Of a DNA stretch of 64,000 nt, positions 63,950-64,000 are shown piece after piece. This stretch comes from Anticarsia gemmatalis. Taxonomy: Eukaryota; Arthropoda; Insecta; Lepidoptera; Erebidae. The position numbers were made by a program, and so were the translations under genes. The stretch's first letter is position 1. Every line of letters starts with the position of its first letter. The notes beneath the pieces are model-generated. The model worked only from the letters and a program-made list of their open reading frames with translations. It made no database searches and was not told the DNA's origin. The stretch covers positions 62,001-126,000 of the forward strand of contig NC_134753.1 of NCBI RefSeq assembly GCF_050436995.1, written 5' to 3'.

Positions 63950-64000
63950 CCAGGGATTATCGGTCATATCGGAACATCGGCTCGTCAATGATCGGTGTGA
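63950..64000 (+). other. 5' end of a plus-strand exon, cut by the window edge
   Basis: A textbook splice acceptor precedes this segment: pyrimidine-rich DNA at 63927-63946, CAG at 63947-63949, and a perfect TACTAAT branch site at 63918-63924, about 25 nt upstream of the AG. Two of three frames stay open to the edge (starting QGLSVISEHR or RDYRSYRNIG); the third stops at TGA after PGIIGHIGTSARQ. I do not recognise any of them. The strand is opposite to exons A-C, so this belongs to a different transcription unit: a neighbouring gene, a nested gene, or a non-coding RNA. Confidence 0.4.

Overview
This is eukaryotic, almost certainly lepidopteran, nuclear DNA. Supporting signs are an AT-rich background broken by short CpG-rich islands, long introns with GT/AG boundaries and CTAAT-type branch sites, two copies of a tRNA-derived SINE with a typical lepidopteran 3' tail, a non-autonomous Helitron with A|TC...CTAG|T ends, and fragments of the widespread CCCACTGCTGG repeat. 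No bacterial, viral or large transposon coding sequence was seen, and no long intact ORF. Most of the window is intron and regulatory DNA.

The only convincing coding signal is a set of three small minus-strand exons, in transcription order: exon A (55055 to 54920), exon B (41708 or 41667 to 41565) and exon C (25331 to 25275). All have GT donors and end in phase 1, and B and C enter in phase 1, so they can splice together. Exon A carries an LxxLL nuclear-receptor box (LQRLL). Exon B carries a PLDCS motif resembling the CtBP-binding PxDLS motif. Exon C ends in VLDLN. LCOR, the vertebrate relative of insect E93 (Eip93F/Mblk-1), has the same order: LxxLL-like, PLDLT, VLDLS. My best identification is therefore the 5' part of E93. 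This rests on motif order, not on a database match, and the DNA-binding Psq/HTH exons are not in the window; they should lie beyond the left edge.

Layout: 1-25274 is the long intron after exon C. It holds GC-rich islands, a Helitron, a SINE, a 24-bp-stem hairpin, a cluster of TAATCG sites, and a possible tiny alternative first exon at 15182-15191. The segment 25332-41564 is the B-C intron. The segment 41568-42260 is a CpG-rich island containing exon B and probably an alternative promoter. The segment 41709-54919 is the A-B intron, with a second SINE copy, a 1.15-kb terminal-inverted-repeat transposon, three tandem E-boxes inside an inverted repeat, and a doubtful plus-strand ORF. From 55056 to the right edge there is another GC-rich island, AT-rich DNA, and a strong plus-strand splice acceptor at 63949, which suggests a second transcription unit or nested non-coding RNA.

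If the E93 reading is right, the exons would give protein forms with or without the receptor-binding and CtBP-binding segments, controlled by several promoters spread through large introns. Two short sequences, GTAGAGTCG and TTTTTGTCG, recur far more often than chance predicts and are not explained by any annotated feature.
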